DNA of 64,000 nt from Streptomyces sp. R44. Lineage in GTDB: Bacteria; Actinomycetota; Actinomycetes; Streptomycetales; Streptomycetaceae. The position numbers and the translations under genes are program-made. Positions 63,671-64,000 of the stretch are shown here, one piece after another. The stretch is taken from assembly GCF_041053105.1 (NCBI RefSeq), contig NZ_CP163444.1, positions 3,224,001-3,288,000 of the forward strand, read 5' to 3'. Each line of letters opens with the position of its first letter. The first letter of the stretch is position 1. The notes below the pieces were generated by a model. That model worked only from the letters and a program-made list of their open reading frames with translations. It ran no database searches and had not been told where the DNA came from.

Positions 63671-63730
63671 CGACGGGCCGGCCTTGTGCGGGTCCCGACA
63701 GCTCGGGACCCGCACAAGGCCGGCCCGTCG
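63671..63730. repeat. Perfect 28-bp inverted repeat with 4-nt loop
   Basis: Bases 63671-63698 (CGACGGGCCGGCCTTG..GTCCCGA) are exactly complementary to 63703-63730, with loop CAGC. It lies 22 bp past the small ORF and 44 bp before the start of the sacsin-like gene. The stem is GC-rich and has no T-tract, so a simple terminator is not its only reading. It could be an attenuator, a protein site or a mobile-element scar. Confidence 0.95.
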
Positions 63731-63774
63731 GAGGCCCTTCCCGACCTTCCTCGATTCCAGGAGCCGCAGAAAAG

Positions 63775-64000
63775 ATGTCGCCCACCAAATCCCAGGTCGT
63801 CGATACCGTTCTCGACCAGTCGGAACGTGTCCTGCAGACCTATGCGGTCGACCCCGGCCTCATTCCGGAGCACGCCAACAGCGAGCGTCGGATCACCCAG
63901 GGCGGGTACGGCGATCGCCAGCTGTTCGAACTCGTGCAGAACGCGGCCGACGAAATCGCGTCCCAGCCCGGCGGTACCGCCCACGTCGTCCTCACTAACA
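63775..64000 (+). CDS. Sacsin-like GHKL ATP-binding protein (N-terminal part, runs off the window)
   Basis: ATG 63775 with AGGAG upstream opens an ORF with no stop up to the window end. Its first 75 residues contain NSERRITQGGYGDRQLFELV and QNAADEIAS. The latter is the N box of GHKL ATPases, and RRITQGGYGDRQLFELVQN is typical of the sacsin-type ATP-binding proteins of actinobacterial defence islands. The rest cannot be seen. The 28-bp inverted repeat precedes it. Confidence 0.82.
   Translation, partial: MSPTKSQVVDTVLDQSERVLQTYAVDPGLIPEHANSERRITQGGYGDRQLFELVQNAADEIASQPGGTAHVVLTN

Overview
The window is high-GC DNA with the codon use, GTG/TTG starts and gene families of a Streptomyces chromosome. 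The families include TPR and BldD-era regulators, GH18 chitinases, an LPMO, LAxTG/LPxTG surface proteins with class E and F sortases, and Streptomyces-specific small conserved proteins. Most of it reads as ordinary chromosomal content. The right-hand 8 kb (about 55.8-64 kb) reads as a defence-type island.

Layout. 0-8 kb: the tail of an aspartate decarboxylase, a secreted chitinase, a two-component system, a spermidine-synthase-like protein, a TPR regulator and a histidine phosphatase. 8.3-13.2 kb: a PAP2 membrane protein, then a translationally coupled three-gene operon. The operon encodes an Fe-S RecB-type nuclease, a protein of unknown function and an SF1 helicase, together resembling a split Dna2. 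13-19 kb: a redoxin divergent from a TetR regulator, the first of three identical tRNA-Lys(CUU) genes, an M6 protease and a PAS-GGDEF-EAL protein. 19-28.5 kb: a second chitinase and an LPMO, both with DasR-type (dre) sites, a flavin oxidoreductase divergent from an IclR regulator, the second tRNA-Lys, a LuxR-type two-component system, a repeat cluster and an acyl-CoA synthetase. 28.5-36.7 kb: an SPFH protein with a long repetitive N-terminus, a peptidoglycan-binding hydrolase, the third tRNA-Lys, a class F sortase with its upstream surface protein, a HAD phosphatase and a Tat-exported phosphodiesterase. 36.8-43.3 kb: an operon for uptake and oxidative breakdown of 2-aminoethylphosphonate, with its GntR/UTRA regulator. 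43.3-55.8 kb: two wall-anchored surface proteins, each broken at an 11-G tract, a ROK regulator divergent from a Gfo/Idh/MocA dehydrogenase, an FAH-family hydrolase, a YidC paralogue, an HxlR-MFS pair, small secreted proteins, a class E sortase and a SEC-C protein.

55.8-64 kb: a Vsr-like endonuclease, a cytosine-methyltransferase homologue that lacks the catalytic Cys, and an active-looking methyltransferase with a coiled-coil insertion all run rightward. They converge on a tight leftward operon of an HTH-GHKL ATPase, an unknown protein and a DUF6339-like protein. Beyond a relatively A+T-rich 500-bp gap there is a small ORF, a perfect 28-bp inverted repeat and the start of a sacsin-like GHKL ATPase. 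This is the best candidate for an undescribed system here. The split-Dna2 operon is second, and the paired poly-G tracts are third.
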